Source of the DNA: Marmoricola endophyticus
GTDB lineage: Bacteria; Actinomycetota; Actinomycetes; Propionibacteriales; Nocardioidaceae
DNA: 64,000 nucleotides
Direction: 5' to 3'
NCBI RefSeq assembly: GCF_014644415.1
Contig: NZ_BMKQ01000001.1
Coordinates: 794,763-858,762, forward strand
In this document: in pieces, positions 36,478 through 44,290 of the stretch
How positions within the stretch are numbered: position 1 is the stretch's first letter
Layout of the letters: every line of letters starts with the position of its first letter
The notes under the pieces: generated by a model
Seen by the model: the letters and a program-made list of their open reading frames with translations, nothing else
Database searches by the model: none
What the model was told of the DNA's origin: nothing
Made by a program: the position numbers and the translations under genes

Positions 36478-37344
36478 ATGCAGACACGCAGCATCGGCAC
36501 CACCTCCGTCGGCGCGATCGGGCTCGGCCTGATGACCTTCGACCAGGACGGCGCGGCTCCGCGCGAGCAGCTCAAGGCGACGATCACCGCCGCCCTCGAC
36601 GCGGGGGTGACGCTCTTCGACACCGCCGACGCCTACGGCCACGGCGACCTGGGCCCGGACGCGATGGGCGCCAACGAGCGCCTGATCGCCGGGCTGCTCG
36701 ACGAGCTCGGCGTGCGCGACCAGGTCCTGCTGGCCACCAAGGGCGGGCACGTGCGGACCGACGACGGCGGGTGGGACACCGACTCCTCGCCGGAGCACCT
36801 GCGCGAGGCGGTCGTGGGCAGCCTGCAGCGGCTCGGCGTCGACCGGATCGCGCTGTGGCAGCACCACCGCCCGGACCCGGACGTGCCGTACGCCGAGGTG
36901 ATCGGCACGCTCAAGGAGATCCACGACTCGGGCCGGGTCGCCCGGATCGGGCTGTCCAACGCGGACCCGGACCAGATCCGGGCGGCGCACGACGTGCTCG
37001 GCAGCGCGCTGGTCAGCGTGCAGAACCAGTTCTCCCCCGCCTTCCGCTCCAGCGCACCGGAGATCGAGGTGTGCGAGGAGCTGGGGCTGGCGTTCCTGCC
37101 GTGGAGCCCGCTCGGTGGCCTGAGCAGCGCGAAGGGTCTGGGGTCCGACAACCCCGCGTTCGCCGAGGTCGCCTCCTCCCGCGGGGTCAGCCCGCAGCAA
37201 GTCGCCCTGGCCTGGGAGCTCGCCCAGTCGCCGTGCGTCATCCCCATCCCCGGCGCCAAGCGGCCGCAGTCGGTCAGCGACTCCGCCGCCGCCGCTGACC
37301 TGAAGCTGAGCGCCGACGAATTGGCGCGCCTCGACGCGTCCTGA
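36478..37344 (+). CDS. Aldo/keto reductase
   Basis: A 288-aa NADPH-dependent TIM-barrel reductase. The catalytic tetrad is visible: Asp and Tyr in FDTADAYGHG, Lys in LLATKGGH and His in ALWQHHRPD. The C-terminal cofactor region VIPIPGAKRPQSVSDS is typical. The ATG follows directly after the repeat-rich region. The substrate (an aldehyde or ketone) is unknown. Confidence 0.93.
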   Translation: MQTRSIGTTSVGAIGLGLMTFDQDGAAPREQLKATITAALDAGVTLFDTADAYGHGDLGPDAMGANERLIAGLLDELGVRDQVLLATKGGHVRTDDGGWDTDSSPEHLREAVVGSLQRLGVDRIALWQHHRPDPDVPYAEVIGTLKEIHDSGRVARIGLSNADPDQIRAAHDVLGSALVSVQNQFSPAFRSSAPEIEVCEELGLAFLPWSPLGGLSSAKGLGSDNPAFAEVASSRGVSPQQVALAWELAQSPCVIPIPGAKRPQSVSDSAAAADLKLSADELARLDAS

Positions 37345-37355
37345 GCACGCGCGGG

Positions 37356-37399
37356 ACGTCATGCGAGCTGGTCGCCCCAGCGCCCAATTCGTATGACGT
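37356..37399. terminator. Cruciform hairpin between convergent genes
   Basis: ACGTCATGCGA and TCGTATGACGT form an 11-bp stem with one mismatch, capped by an inner GCTGG/CCAGC hairpin. It lies between the aldo/keto reductase and VOC genes and probably ends transcription in both directions. Confidence 0.5.
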
Positions 37400-37469
37400 T
37401 GACGGCTCTCGTCTCACGAGGGACGGCACCACCGACCTCACGGGCTCGACCAACACGCGCAGCGGCTGA

Positions 37470-37868
37470 TCAACCGTTCGCGTACAAGCAGAGCACGTGC
37501 CCGTCCGGATCGAGCAGCACGCGGACGTCGTCCTGCGGCTGGTGCTCGTGAAGTCTCGCTCCGAGGTCGAGCGCCGACTGCGTGGCCGTCGCGACGTCGG
37601 TGACCTCGACGTCGAGGTGGAGCTGCATCTGCTGCTCACCCGGGCTGCTGGGCCAGGTCGGCGGCTCGTACGCCTCGTCGAGCTGGAAGGCGAGGTTCGC
37701 AGGCAACGGTCGTCCGTCCCCGTCGTGCATCTGCATCGTGACCCACGTCGGCTCGTCGGTGGCGATCCCCCACCCCAGCAGCCGCTCGTAGAACCGAGCG
37801 AGTCCGCGGGGGTCCGGACTCTGCAGCACCACACCGAGCCAGCCGGTGAAGCCCGGCACGCCGGCCAT
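37470..37868 (-). CDS. VOC/glyoxalase-like protein
   Basis: A 132-aa protein with two beta-alpha-beta-beta-beta modules of the vicinal oxygen chelate superfamily: LGVVLQSPDPRGLARFYERLLGW and MQLHLDVEVTDVATATQSALDLGARL, ending in VLLDPDGHVLCLYAN. Members include glyoxalases and bleomycin-binding proteins; this one cannot be assigned. Its ATG overlaps the TGA of serA by one base, so it is likely co-expressed with serA. Confidence 0.85.
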   Translation of the reverse strand: MAGVPGFTGWLGVVLQSPDPRGLARFYERLLGWGIATDEPTWVTMQMHDGDGRPLPANLAFQLDEAYEPPTWPSSPGEQQMQLHLDVEVTDVATATQSALDLGARLHEHQPQDDVRVLLDPDGHVLCLYANG

Positions 37869-39070
37869 CAGCCGGCGTAGGTCCGCAGCCAGATGGTCTG
37901 CGACATCGCGCGCAGCTTCTCCACCACGGCGTCGTCGACGTTGCCGGCGACATCGGTGACCGCGTACCCCTGCTCCCCCTGGGTCGCCAGGTTCTGCGAG
38001 ACGACGTTGACGTTCTCCTCCAGCAGCACGCGGTTGATCTCCGCGAGCACGCCGGGGACGTTGACGTGCAGGTGCGCGATCCGGAAGTGGCTCTCCAGCG
38101 GCGCCGGCTGGAGCTCGGGGAGGGTGACGGAGTTCGCGGTGCTGCCCTCCTGGAGGTACGACGACAGCTTGCCGGCCACGAACCGGCCGATCTCCTCCTG
38201 CGCCTCCTGGGTCGAGCCGCCCACGTGCGGGGTGAGGATCACGTTGGGCAGGCCGCGCAGCACCGACTCGAACGGCTCGCCCTGCGCCTTCGGCTCGACG
38301 GGGAACACGTCCAGGGCGGCGCCGGCGAGGTGGCCGGACTCGATGTGCTCGCGCAGCGCCTGGTCGTCGACGACCATGCCGCGCGAGGCGTTGATGAACA
38401 TCGAGCGCGGCTTCATCTGGCGGAACTGCTCGTCACCGAACAGGCCGGCGTTGCCCGGTCGGCCGTCGACGTGGAGGGTGACGACGTCCGCGCGGCCCAG
38501 CAGCTCCTCGAGGCTGTTCACCCGCTCGGCGTTGCCGTGCGCGAGCCGGTCGTTGGTGTCGAAGTAGATGACCCGCAGTCCCACCGCCTCGGCGACCACG
38601 GACAGCTGCGAGCCGATGTTGCCGTACCCGACGATCCCGAGCACCCGACCGCGGATCTCGTGGCTGCCCTTGGCCGACTTGTCCCAGACGCCCGCGTGCA
38701 TGTTCTCGGTCTTCTCCGGGAGCCGCCGAGCCAGCGAGATGATCTCGCCGATGACCAGCTCGACCACGCTGCGGGTGTTGGAGTACGGCGCGTTGAACGC
38801 ACCGATCCCGCGCTTCGTCGTCGCCGGCAGGTCGATCTGGTTCGTACCGATGCAGAAGGCGCCCACCGCGAGGAGGTCCGGGGTGTGGTCGAGGACCTTC
38901 TGGGTGAGGTTGGTGTTCGACCGGATGCCGAGGACGTCGAAGCCCTGGACCGCCTCGATGAGGGCGTCCTCGCCCAGCGCGTGGGAGACGGTCTCGACGT
39001 CGATCCCGTAGCGGGCGAACGTCTCGGTCGCGGAGGGGTGGATGTTCTCGAGCAGCAGCGCCTTGGTCAC
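37868..39070 (-). CDS. serA: D-3-phosphoglycerate dehydrogenase
   Basis: A 400-aa enzyme of the short, E. coli-like SerA type, starting serine synthesis from 3-phosphoglycerate. NAD-binding VLGIVGYGNIGSQLSVVAEAVGLRV is near residue 150. The catalytic Arg (INASRG), Glu and His (LTPHVGGST) are present. A C-terminal ACT domain (FRIAHLHVNVPGVLAEINRVL) may bind serine for feedback. It lacks the extra domain of mycobacterial SerA. GTG start at 39070. Confidence 0.95.
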   Translation of the reverse strand: MTKALLLENIHPSATETFARYGIDVETVSHALGEDALIEAVQGFDVLGIRSNTNLTQKVLDHTPDLLAVGAFCIGTNQIDLPATTKRGIGAFNAPYSNTRSVVELVIGEIISLARRLPEKTENMHAGVWDKSAKGSHEIRGRVLGIVGYGNIGSQLSVVAEAVGLRVIYFDTNDRLAHGNAERVNSLEELLGRADVVTLHVDGRPGNAGLFGDEQFRQMKPRSMFINASRGMVVDDQALREHIESGHLAGAALDVFPVEPKAQGEPFESVLRGLPNVILTPHVGGSTQEAQEEIGRFVAGKLSSYLQEGSTANSVTLPELQPAPLESHFRIAHLHVNVPGVLAEINRVLLEENVNVVSQNLATQGEQGYAVTDVAGNVDDAVVEKLRAMSQTIWLRTYAG

Positions 39071-39113
39071 GGCTCCACGATAGTGAGCCGACGCCCGCTC
39101 CTCACGTACGGTC

Positions 39114-39479
39114 TCACGTGGTGCGGTCCGAGCGGCGGCTCGTGCCGCTCGGCGGCGTGGACTGGCCGTTGTTGCCGGGTACGCCGGCACTCGGCGCCCC
39201 CGGCGTGCCGCCACCCGGCCCGCCCTGGCCCTGGCCCTGCTGGCCCTGTCCGTTGCGCTGACCGGTCATGCCGGGCATGCCGTTCATGCCGGGAGGGCCG
39301 CCGTGGCGGCCGAAGCCGCCGGGCCCGCCGCGCCCGGAGTCGGCGCCGTTCGACGCGACGGCCAGGGCCGCGCCTGCGCCACCGCCGACGATGACGGCGG
39401 CGAGCGAGGCCGCGATGGTGACCCGCAGGGCCCAGACCTTCTCGCGCCAGGTCCGGGAGGAGGTGGTGTTCTCGTCCAT
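39114..39479 (-). CDS. Gly/Gln-rich single-pass membrane protein
   Basis: A 121-aa protein. A short cytoplasmic N-terminus comes first, then a membrane helix (about residues 19-44, LRVTIAASLAAVIVGGGAGAALAVA), then a low-complexity tail rich in Gly, Pro, Gln and Met. The tail (GGPGGFGRHGG, GQRNGQGQQGQ) resembles the Gly/Gln-rich segment in the YkcB-like protein at 44291-46390. Phased CCTGTG/GCTGTG repeats lie 23-39 bp before its ATG, suggesting control by the adjacent response regulator. Confidence 0.65.
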   Translation of the reverse strand: MDENTTSSRTWREKVWALRVTIAASLAAVIVGGGAGAALAVASNGADSGRGGPGGFGRHGGPPGMNGMPGMTGQRNGQGQQGQGQGGPGGGTPGAPSAGVPGNNGQSTPPSGTSRRSDRTT

Positions 39480-39501
39480 GCCGCACACCGTGGGTCGCGC
39501 A

Positions 39502-39518
39502 CCTGTGGGCAGGCTGTG
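39502..39518 (-). promoter_or_regulatory. PhoP-type box upstream of the Gly-rich gene
   Basis: On the minus strand, CACAGC and CACAGG are spaced 11 bp apart (CTGTG at 39503 and 39514 on the plus strand). This is the same motif and phase as the boxes at 39851-39904 and 44230-44257. Confidence 0.5.
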
Positions 39519-39570
39519 CGGTCCCTCTGGGGCGGCTGCGACTGTGGCCGAGGTCGGTGCGCGCCTCGCC

Positions 39571-39793
39571 GGGTCTCGACGCGCTCAGTCGCTGGCGCTC
39601 CCTCGCTGCTCGACCACCTCCGTGGGCCCTCCCACGCTCACGGCGGAGAGGTGGTCGAGCCCGAACCGAGCGCAGCGAGGGAGGCGATGTCCTGAGCAGC
39701 GACGAAGGAGCGCGTCGAAGGGACCTCGAGACCACCTGTCGGAAGGTGGTCGAGCCCGAACCGAGCGCAGCGAGGGAGGACGTCGAGACCACC
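39571..39793. repeat. Dispersed REP-like repeat, locus E
   Basis: Largest and best-formed copies: GGGTCTCGACGCGCTC at the left, then two segments of GGTGGTCGAGCCCGAACCGA, ending in GACGTCGAGACCACC. It fills most of the 431-bp gap 39480-39910 and separates the Gly-rich gene from the two-component system. Apart from this and the boxes, I see nothing else there. Confidence 0.75.
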
Positions 39794-39850
39794 GCCACCC
39801 GCGCACCCACCGCACCCACCGCACCCACCGCACCCTCGGTCGGCGTACCT

Positions 39851-39904
39851 CACAGGAACCGCACAGGAGCGGCACAGCACGAACGCACACAGGTGGGTCA
39901 CAGT
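39851..39904 (+). promoter_or_regulatory. Phased CACAGG direct repeats (PhoP-type boxes)
   Basis: CACAGG/C/T hexamers start at 39851, 39862, 39873, 39888 and 39899, with three of the four steps exactly 11 bp. M. tuberculosis PhoP binds TCACAGC-N4-TCACAGC, also an 11-bp phase. Here the boxes lie directly before the response regulator gene, so autoregulation is likely. Confidence 0.6.
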
Positions 39905-39910
39905 GGTGCC

Positions 39911-40639
39911 GTGCCTGCGACGAACCTGCCTCCGCTCACCCGGCCCGACGGGTCTCCGCTGCGCGTGCTCGTGGTCGACGACGAGCCGAACATCGCCGAG
40001 CTGCTGCGGATGGCGCTGCGGTACGAGGGCTGGGACGTCGACGTCGCCGGGACCGGCGGCAAGGCGGTCGCGGCGGCGAAGGCGCAGCGGCCGGACGCCG
40101 TCGTGCTCGACGTGATGCTCCCCGACACCGACGGGATGAGCGTCCTGCACAAGCTGCGCGAGCAGCGCGACGACGTCCCCGTCCTCTTCCTCACCGCACG
40201 CGACTCGGTCGAGGACCGGATCGCGGGCCTGACGGCGGGCGGGGACGACTACGTCACCAAGCCGTTCAGCCTCGAGGAGGTCGTCGCCCGGCTGCGCGGG
40301 CTGATGCGGCGCACCGGCGCGCTCGTCGAGAACGAGGACAACCTGCTCACCGTCGGCGACCTCACGCTCGACGAGGACTCCCACGAGGTACGACGCGCCG
40401 GGACCGAGGTCACGCTCACCGCGACGGAGTTCGAGCTGCTGCGCTACCTGATGCGCAACCCGAAGCGGGTGCTGAGCAAGGCCCAGATCCTCGACCGGGT
40501 CTGGTCGTACGACTTCGGCGGGCAGGCCAACATCGTCGAGCTCTACATCTCGTACCTGCGCAAGAAGGTCGACGCCGGCCACGCGCCGATGATCCACACG
40601 ATGCGCGGGGCCGGGTACGTCCTCAAGCCCGCGGAGTGA
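39911..40639 (+). CDS. OmpR-family response regulator, PhoP-like
   Basis: A 242-aa regulator. The receiver domain has acidic VVDDEPNIAELL, phospho-acceptor Asp67 (VVLDVML), LTARDSVEDRIAG, and conserved Lys in YVTKPFSLEEVVARL. The winged-helix DNA-binding domain starts near residue 145 (LTATEFELLRYLMRNPKRVLSK...IVELYISYLRKKVD). The sequence is very like mycobacterial PhoP. The GTG start has CACAGT 6 nt upstream. The histidine kinase follows after 2 bp. Confidence 0.93.
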   Translation: MPATNLPPLTRPDGSPLRVLVVDDEPNIAELLRMALRYEGWDVDVAGTGGKAVAAAKAQRPDAVVLDVMLPDTDGMSVLHKLREQRDDVPVLFLTARDSVEDRIAGLTAGGDDYVTKPFSLEEVVARLRGLMRRTGALVENEDNLLTVGDLTLDEDSHEVRRAGTEVTLTATEFELLRYLMRNPKRVLSKAQILDRVWSYDFGGQANIVELYISYLRKKVDAGHAPMIHTMRGAGYVLKPAE

Positions 40640-40641
40640 GC

Positions 40642-42135
40642 ATGCGGGCGCACCTGAGGGACCGACTCCCCCGCACCCTCGCGGCCCGGCTGACGATGAC
40701 GGTGGTCGGCCTGGTGGCGGTGGTACTGGTGCTGGTCGCCCTGGTCACGTCGCTGGTGATGAGCCGCTACCTCACCTCGCGGCTGGACCAGCAGCTGGTC
40801 GACGTCGCCCAGCGGGCGGCGCGAGGCGGGCCCAGCACGGGGAGCGGGGGCGATCCCGGTCGGGGCTTCGGCGGCGAGCCGCCCGACGGCTTCCGACGGC
40901 CGTTCAGCCCCGGCACCCTGCTCGCCGTCATCGACGACGGCTCCGCCTCGGGCTCGAGCGACAGTCGTTCGGGCGTCGTGCCCGAGTCGGGCGGGCCGCT
41001 CGACTCGGTCTCCCGCGCGTCGATGCAGCGCCTCGCGGACGTCTCCCCCGGCCGCCCGACGACGGTCTCGCTGGACGGGCGCGGCGACTACCGCGTCCTC
41101 GTCCTGCTCACCGACGGCGGGAGCAGCGACGGGGCTCTCGTGGCGATCGGGCTCCCCGAGGATGAGCTGGACTCCTCCACGCACCGGCTGCTGCTGCTCT
41201 CGCTGCTGCTGGCGCTGGCGGGGACGCTCCTGGCGGCGGGCACCGCGACGTACCTCGTACGCCGCCAGCTGCGGCCGCTGCAGCAGGTCGCCGCCACGGC
41301 GTACGACGTCACCGGCCTGCCGCTGGACTCCGGCGACGCGGTGATCGAGACCCGCGTCGACGCCCGCCTGACCGACGAGACGACCGAGGTCGGCCAGGTC
41401 GGCAGCGCCCTGAACACCCTGCTCGACCACGTCGAGGATGCGCTCTCGGAACGGCACCGCAGCGAGCAGCGGGTACGCCAGTTCGTCGCCGACGCCTCGC
41501 ACGAGCTGCGCACGCCGCTGGCCACCATCCACGGCTACGCCGAGCTGAGCCGTCGTACGCCCGACGACGCCGCGGCCCTCGACACCGCCATGCGCAAGGT
41601 CGGCACCGAGGCCACGCGGATGTCCGCCCTCGTCGAGGACCTGCTGCTGCTCGCCCGTCTCGACTCCGGGCGGCCGCTGGAGAGCGCCGAGGTGGACCTG
41701 ACCCACCTGCTGCTGGAGACGGTCGTCGACGCCCGCGTGGTGGCGCCGGACCACGACTGGCGCCTGGAGCTGCCCGACGAGCCGCTGACCGTGGCCGGCG
41801 ACGAGCTGCGGCTGCACCAGGTGCTCGGCAACCTCGTCGGCAACGCGCGGCGGCACACCCCTGCCGGGACGACGATCACGGTCACCGCGCTGCGGGACGA
41901 CACGGCCACGGTCGTACGCGTCCACGACGACGGTCCGGGCCTGCCGGACGGTCTGGCCGACCGCGCCTTCGAGCGGTTCACCCGCGGCGACGCGGGGCGT
42001 ACCCGCGACGAGGCCCAGGGCGAGGGTGCCGGGCTCGGCCTGTCCCTGGTGCGCGCCATCACCGAGGCCCACGGCGGGACCGTCGAGGTCGACAGCCGGC
42101 CCAGCGACACCACGTTCACGCTGCGTCTGCCCTGA
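40642..42135 (+). CDS. Sensor histidine kinase
   Basis: A 497-aa kinase, partner of the regulator just upstream. Two membrane helices (about residues 15-40 and 180-205) flank a Gly/Asp-rich extracellular sensor region. A HAMP segment follows. The HisKA domain has the phospho-acceptor His287 in DASHELRTPLATIHGYAELS. The ATPase domain has N box NLVGNARRHTP, and DDGPGLPD and GAGLGLSLVRAI. The signal sensed is unknown; neighbours suggest the cell surface. Confidence 0.93.
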   Translation: MRAHLRDRLPRTLAARLTMTVVGLVAVVLVLVALVTSLVMSRYLTSRLDQQLVDVAQRAARGGPSTGSGGDPGRGFGGEPPDGFRRPFSPGTLLAVIDDGSASGSSDSRSGVVPESGGPLDSVSRASMQRLADVSPGRPTTVSLDGRGDYRVLVLLTDGGSSDGALVAIGLPEDELDSSTHRLLLLSLLLALAGTLLAAGTATYLVRRQLRPLQQVAATAYDVTGLPLDSGDAVIETRVDARLTDETTEVGQVGSALNTLLDHVEDALSERHRSEQRVRQFVADASHELRTPLATIHGYAELSRRTPDDAAALDTAMRKVGTEATRMSALVEDLLLLARLDSGRPLESAEVDLTHLLLETVVDARVVAPDHDWRLELPDEPLTVAGDELRLHQVLGNLVGNARRHTPAGTTITVTALRDDTATVVRVHDDGPGLPDGLADRAFERFTRGDAGRTRDEAQGEGAGLGLSLVRAITEAHGGTVEVDSRPSDTTFTLRLP

Positions 42136-42145
42136 GCCGCTGCGG

Positions 42146-44158
42146 TCAGGGACGGCCGGGAGGTCGCAGTCGGGCGCGGCGCATCACGAGCGTTCCCACG
42201 AGCAGGCACCCGCCGCCGAGCCAGAGCCAGCCGGACCACGGTCCTCCGGTGTCGGGCAGCGCGACCGTGCCCGCCCCGACCGTGCCGGAGGTTCGCGGCG
42301 ATCGGAGGAAGGCGCCGCCGGCCCGCTGGCCGTGAGCCGGGCCCGGGGTCGGAGTCGGAGTCGGGCTCGGAGTGTCCCGAACCCAGGTGACGGTGAAGTC
42401 CTCGCCGTCGAAGACCTCCCCGGCGTCCGTGACCGTCACCGCGCGGGTCGTCACTGCGGCCGTGGTCCCGGCGGGAGGGGTGAGCCTGATCGCGTACGTC
42501 CCGGCCCCGAGGCCGTCGACGAAGTACCGGCCCTGCTGATCGGTCCTGCTGCTCTGCCGGTAGCCGTCCGGGCCGGTGACCGTCACCGTGGCCCCCGCGA
42601 CCGGGCCCTCACCGGCGACGACGCCACCGACCGCTCCGAAGCGGCTGAGCGCGAAGTCGACCCCTGCCCGGTCCTGACGGCCGACCGTCACGGTCTGCGG
42701 GCCCGGCACCTGATAGCCAGGGGGCGGGTCGGACACGCGTACGGTGTAGCCCCCCGCAGGGACCCGCTCGAAGCGGTAAGCGCCGTTCTCGTCGGTGACG
42801 GCGCGCTCGGTGACGCCCATGCCGGTCAGCTGCACCGCCGCCCCGGCGACCGGTCCGCCTCCCGCCGTCACCGTGCCGGACACGTCCGGGGCGGGCACGA
42901 GCGCAAAGTCGTTGCCATTGAGCGGGCTGTCGTCACCCTGCGGCACCAATACCACGGTCGAAGCCGGGTCTGCCGCTGTGTAGCCCGGTGGTGGCGACAC
43001 GCTCACCGTGTAGTCACCGGGGTCGTTGCCGTCGAAGACGTACGTCCCGTCCTCGGCTGTGGTGGTGACCGTCGGGGTCCCGCCCCCGATCGGCGTGAGC
43101 GTGACCGTGACGCCGGCCAGCTCCTGGCCCGAGCCCTGCTCGGCGACCCTGCCCGTGATCGCCGCGGGGACCAGCGCCCGGACGGCGAAGTCGGCGGTCC
43201 CGTCCGCGCCGGACAGGTCGACCCCGACGCGCCGGGACGGCCCGTCGATCCGACAGGCCTGCGGCACGTCGCCGATCGCGACGGCGTACCCGGGCCCGGC
43301 GGGCAGGCCGGCGACGTCGTACGTGCCGTCGTCGGCGGTGCGCGTCGTCGCCACCACTGCACCTGTGCCGTCGCGCACCTCGACCTCGATGCCACCCAGA
43401 GGACATGTGCTGCCGGCCGGGCTGGAGTCGCTCACCGTGCCGGCGAGGTCCTGGGTCCGGACGGCGAACCAGGTCTGGTAGACGGGAAAGCCCGAGCGTC
43501 GGGTGTACTCGAACGTCAGCGTCCGCAGCGGCACAGTCGGCTCGAACCACCCGCTCGCCCCGGTGGTATCCGCAGCGGCACGGTTGCCGGTCAGCGTCCG
43601 TGCCGAGCCGTTCCAGGTCGGTTCGTCGCTCTGCAGGGTCCTGCAGACGCTCGGCCGAGGGTTCTGCCCGCAGTAGTTGAAGGTGCCGCGGAATCCGAGC
43701 TGGGTGCCGCTGGCCTCGCGTCCGTCCTCGGTGAGCGCGCTGACCCGCACGGCGTCGGCGTCGACGTCGCCGAGCACGAAGGTCCACCCCTGCGGGGTCG
43801 CACGGTCGAAGGTGTAGGTCGTGGTCGAGGGCTCGTCCGCGCGGTCGGCGCGCGGACGGAGGTTGAGGTAGGACTTCCCACGGCTCGAGCCGTACCGCTG
43901 CCCGACGGGTGTCCAGTCCGGCAGCCAGGTGCTGGAGCCGCTCTGCACACCCACCTGGCCGCCGCGCGAGTCCGAGGTGTACGAGGCGGCGGGAAACCTC
44001 GGCGAAAGCTGCACGTTTCCCGCGAAGTCGCCGGCCGAGCCACGCATCGGCTCCCAGGACGCGTACGCCTGGCCGGCCACGGCGAGCGCGGGCGGCACGA
44101 GACCGAGCACGACCAGCGCGACAAGGCATAGCACTGCCCGGCCTGTACGTCGGATCAT
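42146..44158 (-). CDS. LPDTG-anchored surface protein with CnaB-like repeats
   Basis: A 670-aa secreted protein. A signal peptide (residues 1-27) comes first. An N-terminal domain of about 220 residues with a Cys pair follows. At least four CnaB/carboxypeptidase-regulatory-like beta domains come next (for example VSGTVTAGGGPVAGAAVQLTG...GAYRFERVPAGGYTVRV). A Pro/Thr linker leads to the sorting signal LPDTG (634-638) plus a hydrophobic stretch and Arg tail. It is expected to be covalently linked to the wall by a sortase; none is in the window. GAGGAGG before the ATG supports this start. Confidence 0.88.
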   Translation of the reverse strand: MIRRTGRAVLCLVALVVLGLVPPALAVAGQAYASWEPMRGSAGDFAGNVQLSPRFPAASYTSDSRGGQVGVQSGSSTWLPDWTPVGQRYGSSRGKSYLNLRPRADRADEPSTTTYTFDRATPQGWTFVLGDVDADAVRVSALTEDGREASGTQLGFRGTFNYCGQNPRPSVCRTLQSDEPTWNGSARTLTGNRAAADTTGASGWFEPTVPLRTLTFEYTRRSGFPVYQTWFAVRTQDLAGTVSDSSPAGSTCPLGGIEVEVRDGTGAVVATTRTADDGTYDVAGLPAGPGYAVAIGDVPQACRIDGPSRRVGVDLSGADGTADFAVRALVPAAITGRVAEQGSGQELAGVTVTLTPIGGGTPTVTTTAEDGTYVFDGNDPGDYTVSVSPPPGYTAADPASTVVLVPQGDDSPLNGNDFALVPAPDVSGTVTAGGGPVAGAAVQLTGMGVTERAVTDENGAYRFERVPAGGYTVRVSDPPPGYQVPGPQTVTVGRQDRAGVDFALSRFGAVGGVVAGEGPVAGATVTVTGPDGYRQSSRTDQQGRYFVDGLGAGTYAIRLTPPAGTTAAVTTRAVTVTDAGEVFDGEDFTVTWVRDTPSPTPTPTPGPAHGQRAGGAFLRSPRTSGTVGAGTVALPDTGGPWSGWLWLGGGCLLVGTLVMRRARLRPPGRP

Positions 44159-44197
44159 CGGCCCTCCTCGCCTCGCGAGTATCGTGCCGTCTTCGCA

Positions 44198-44214
44198 CGG
44201 TCTTGGCGAGACCG
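44198..44214. promoter_or_regulatory. Inverted repeat CGGTCT-TGGCG-AGACCG
   Basis: A perfect 6-bp-arm inverted repeat in the divergent region between the LPDTG protein and YkcB-like genes, 40 bp from the LPDTG start. It could be an operator or transcript hairpin; the regulator is unknown. Confidence 0.3.
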
Positions 44215-44229
44215 ACGGGCGACGACCCT

Positions 44230-44257
44230 CACAGGTGGGGCACAGAGGTGACACGGT
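44230..44257 (+). promoter_or_regulatory. Phased CACAGG repeats before the glycosyltransferase operon
   Basis: CACAGG (44230), CACAGA (44241) and CACGGT (44252) are each 11 bp apart, in the divergent promoter region of the LPDTG and YkcB-like genes. They match the boxes in front of the response regulator gene. Confidence 0.55.
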
Positions 44258-44290
44258 CTCCTCGCAGCCCGGTCGCCGAGATTGAGGGAC

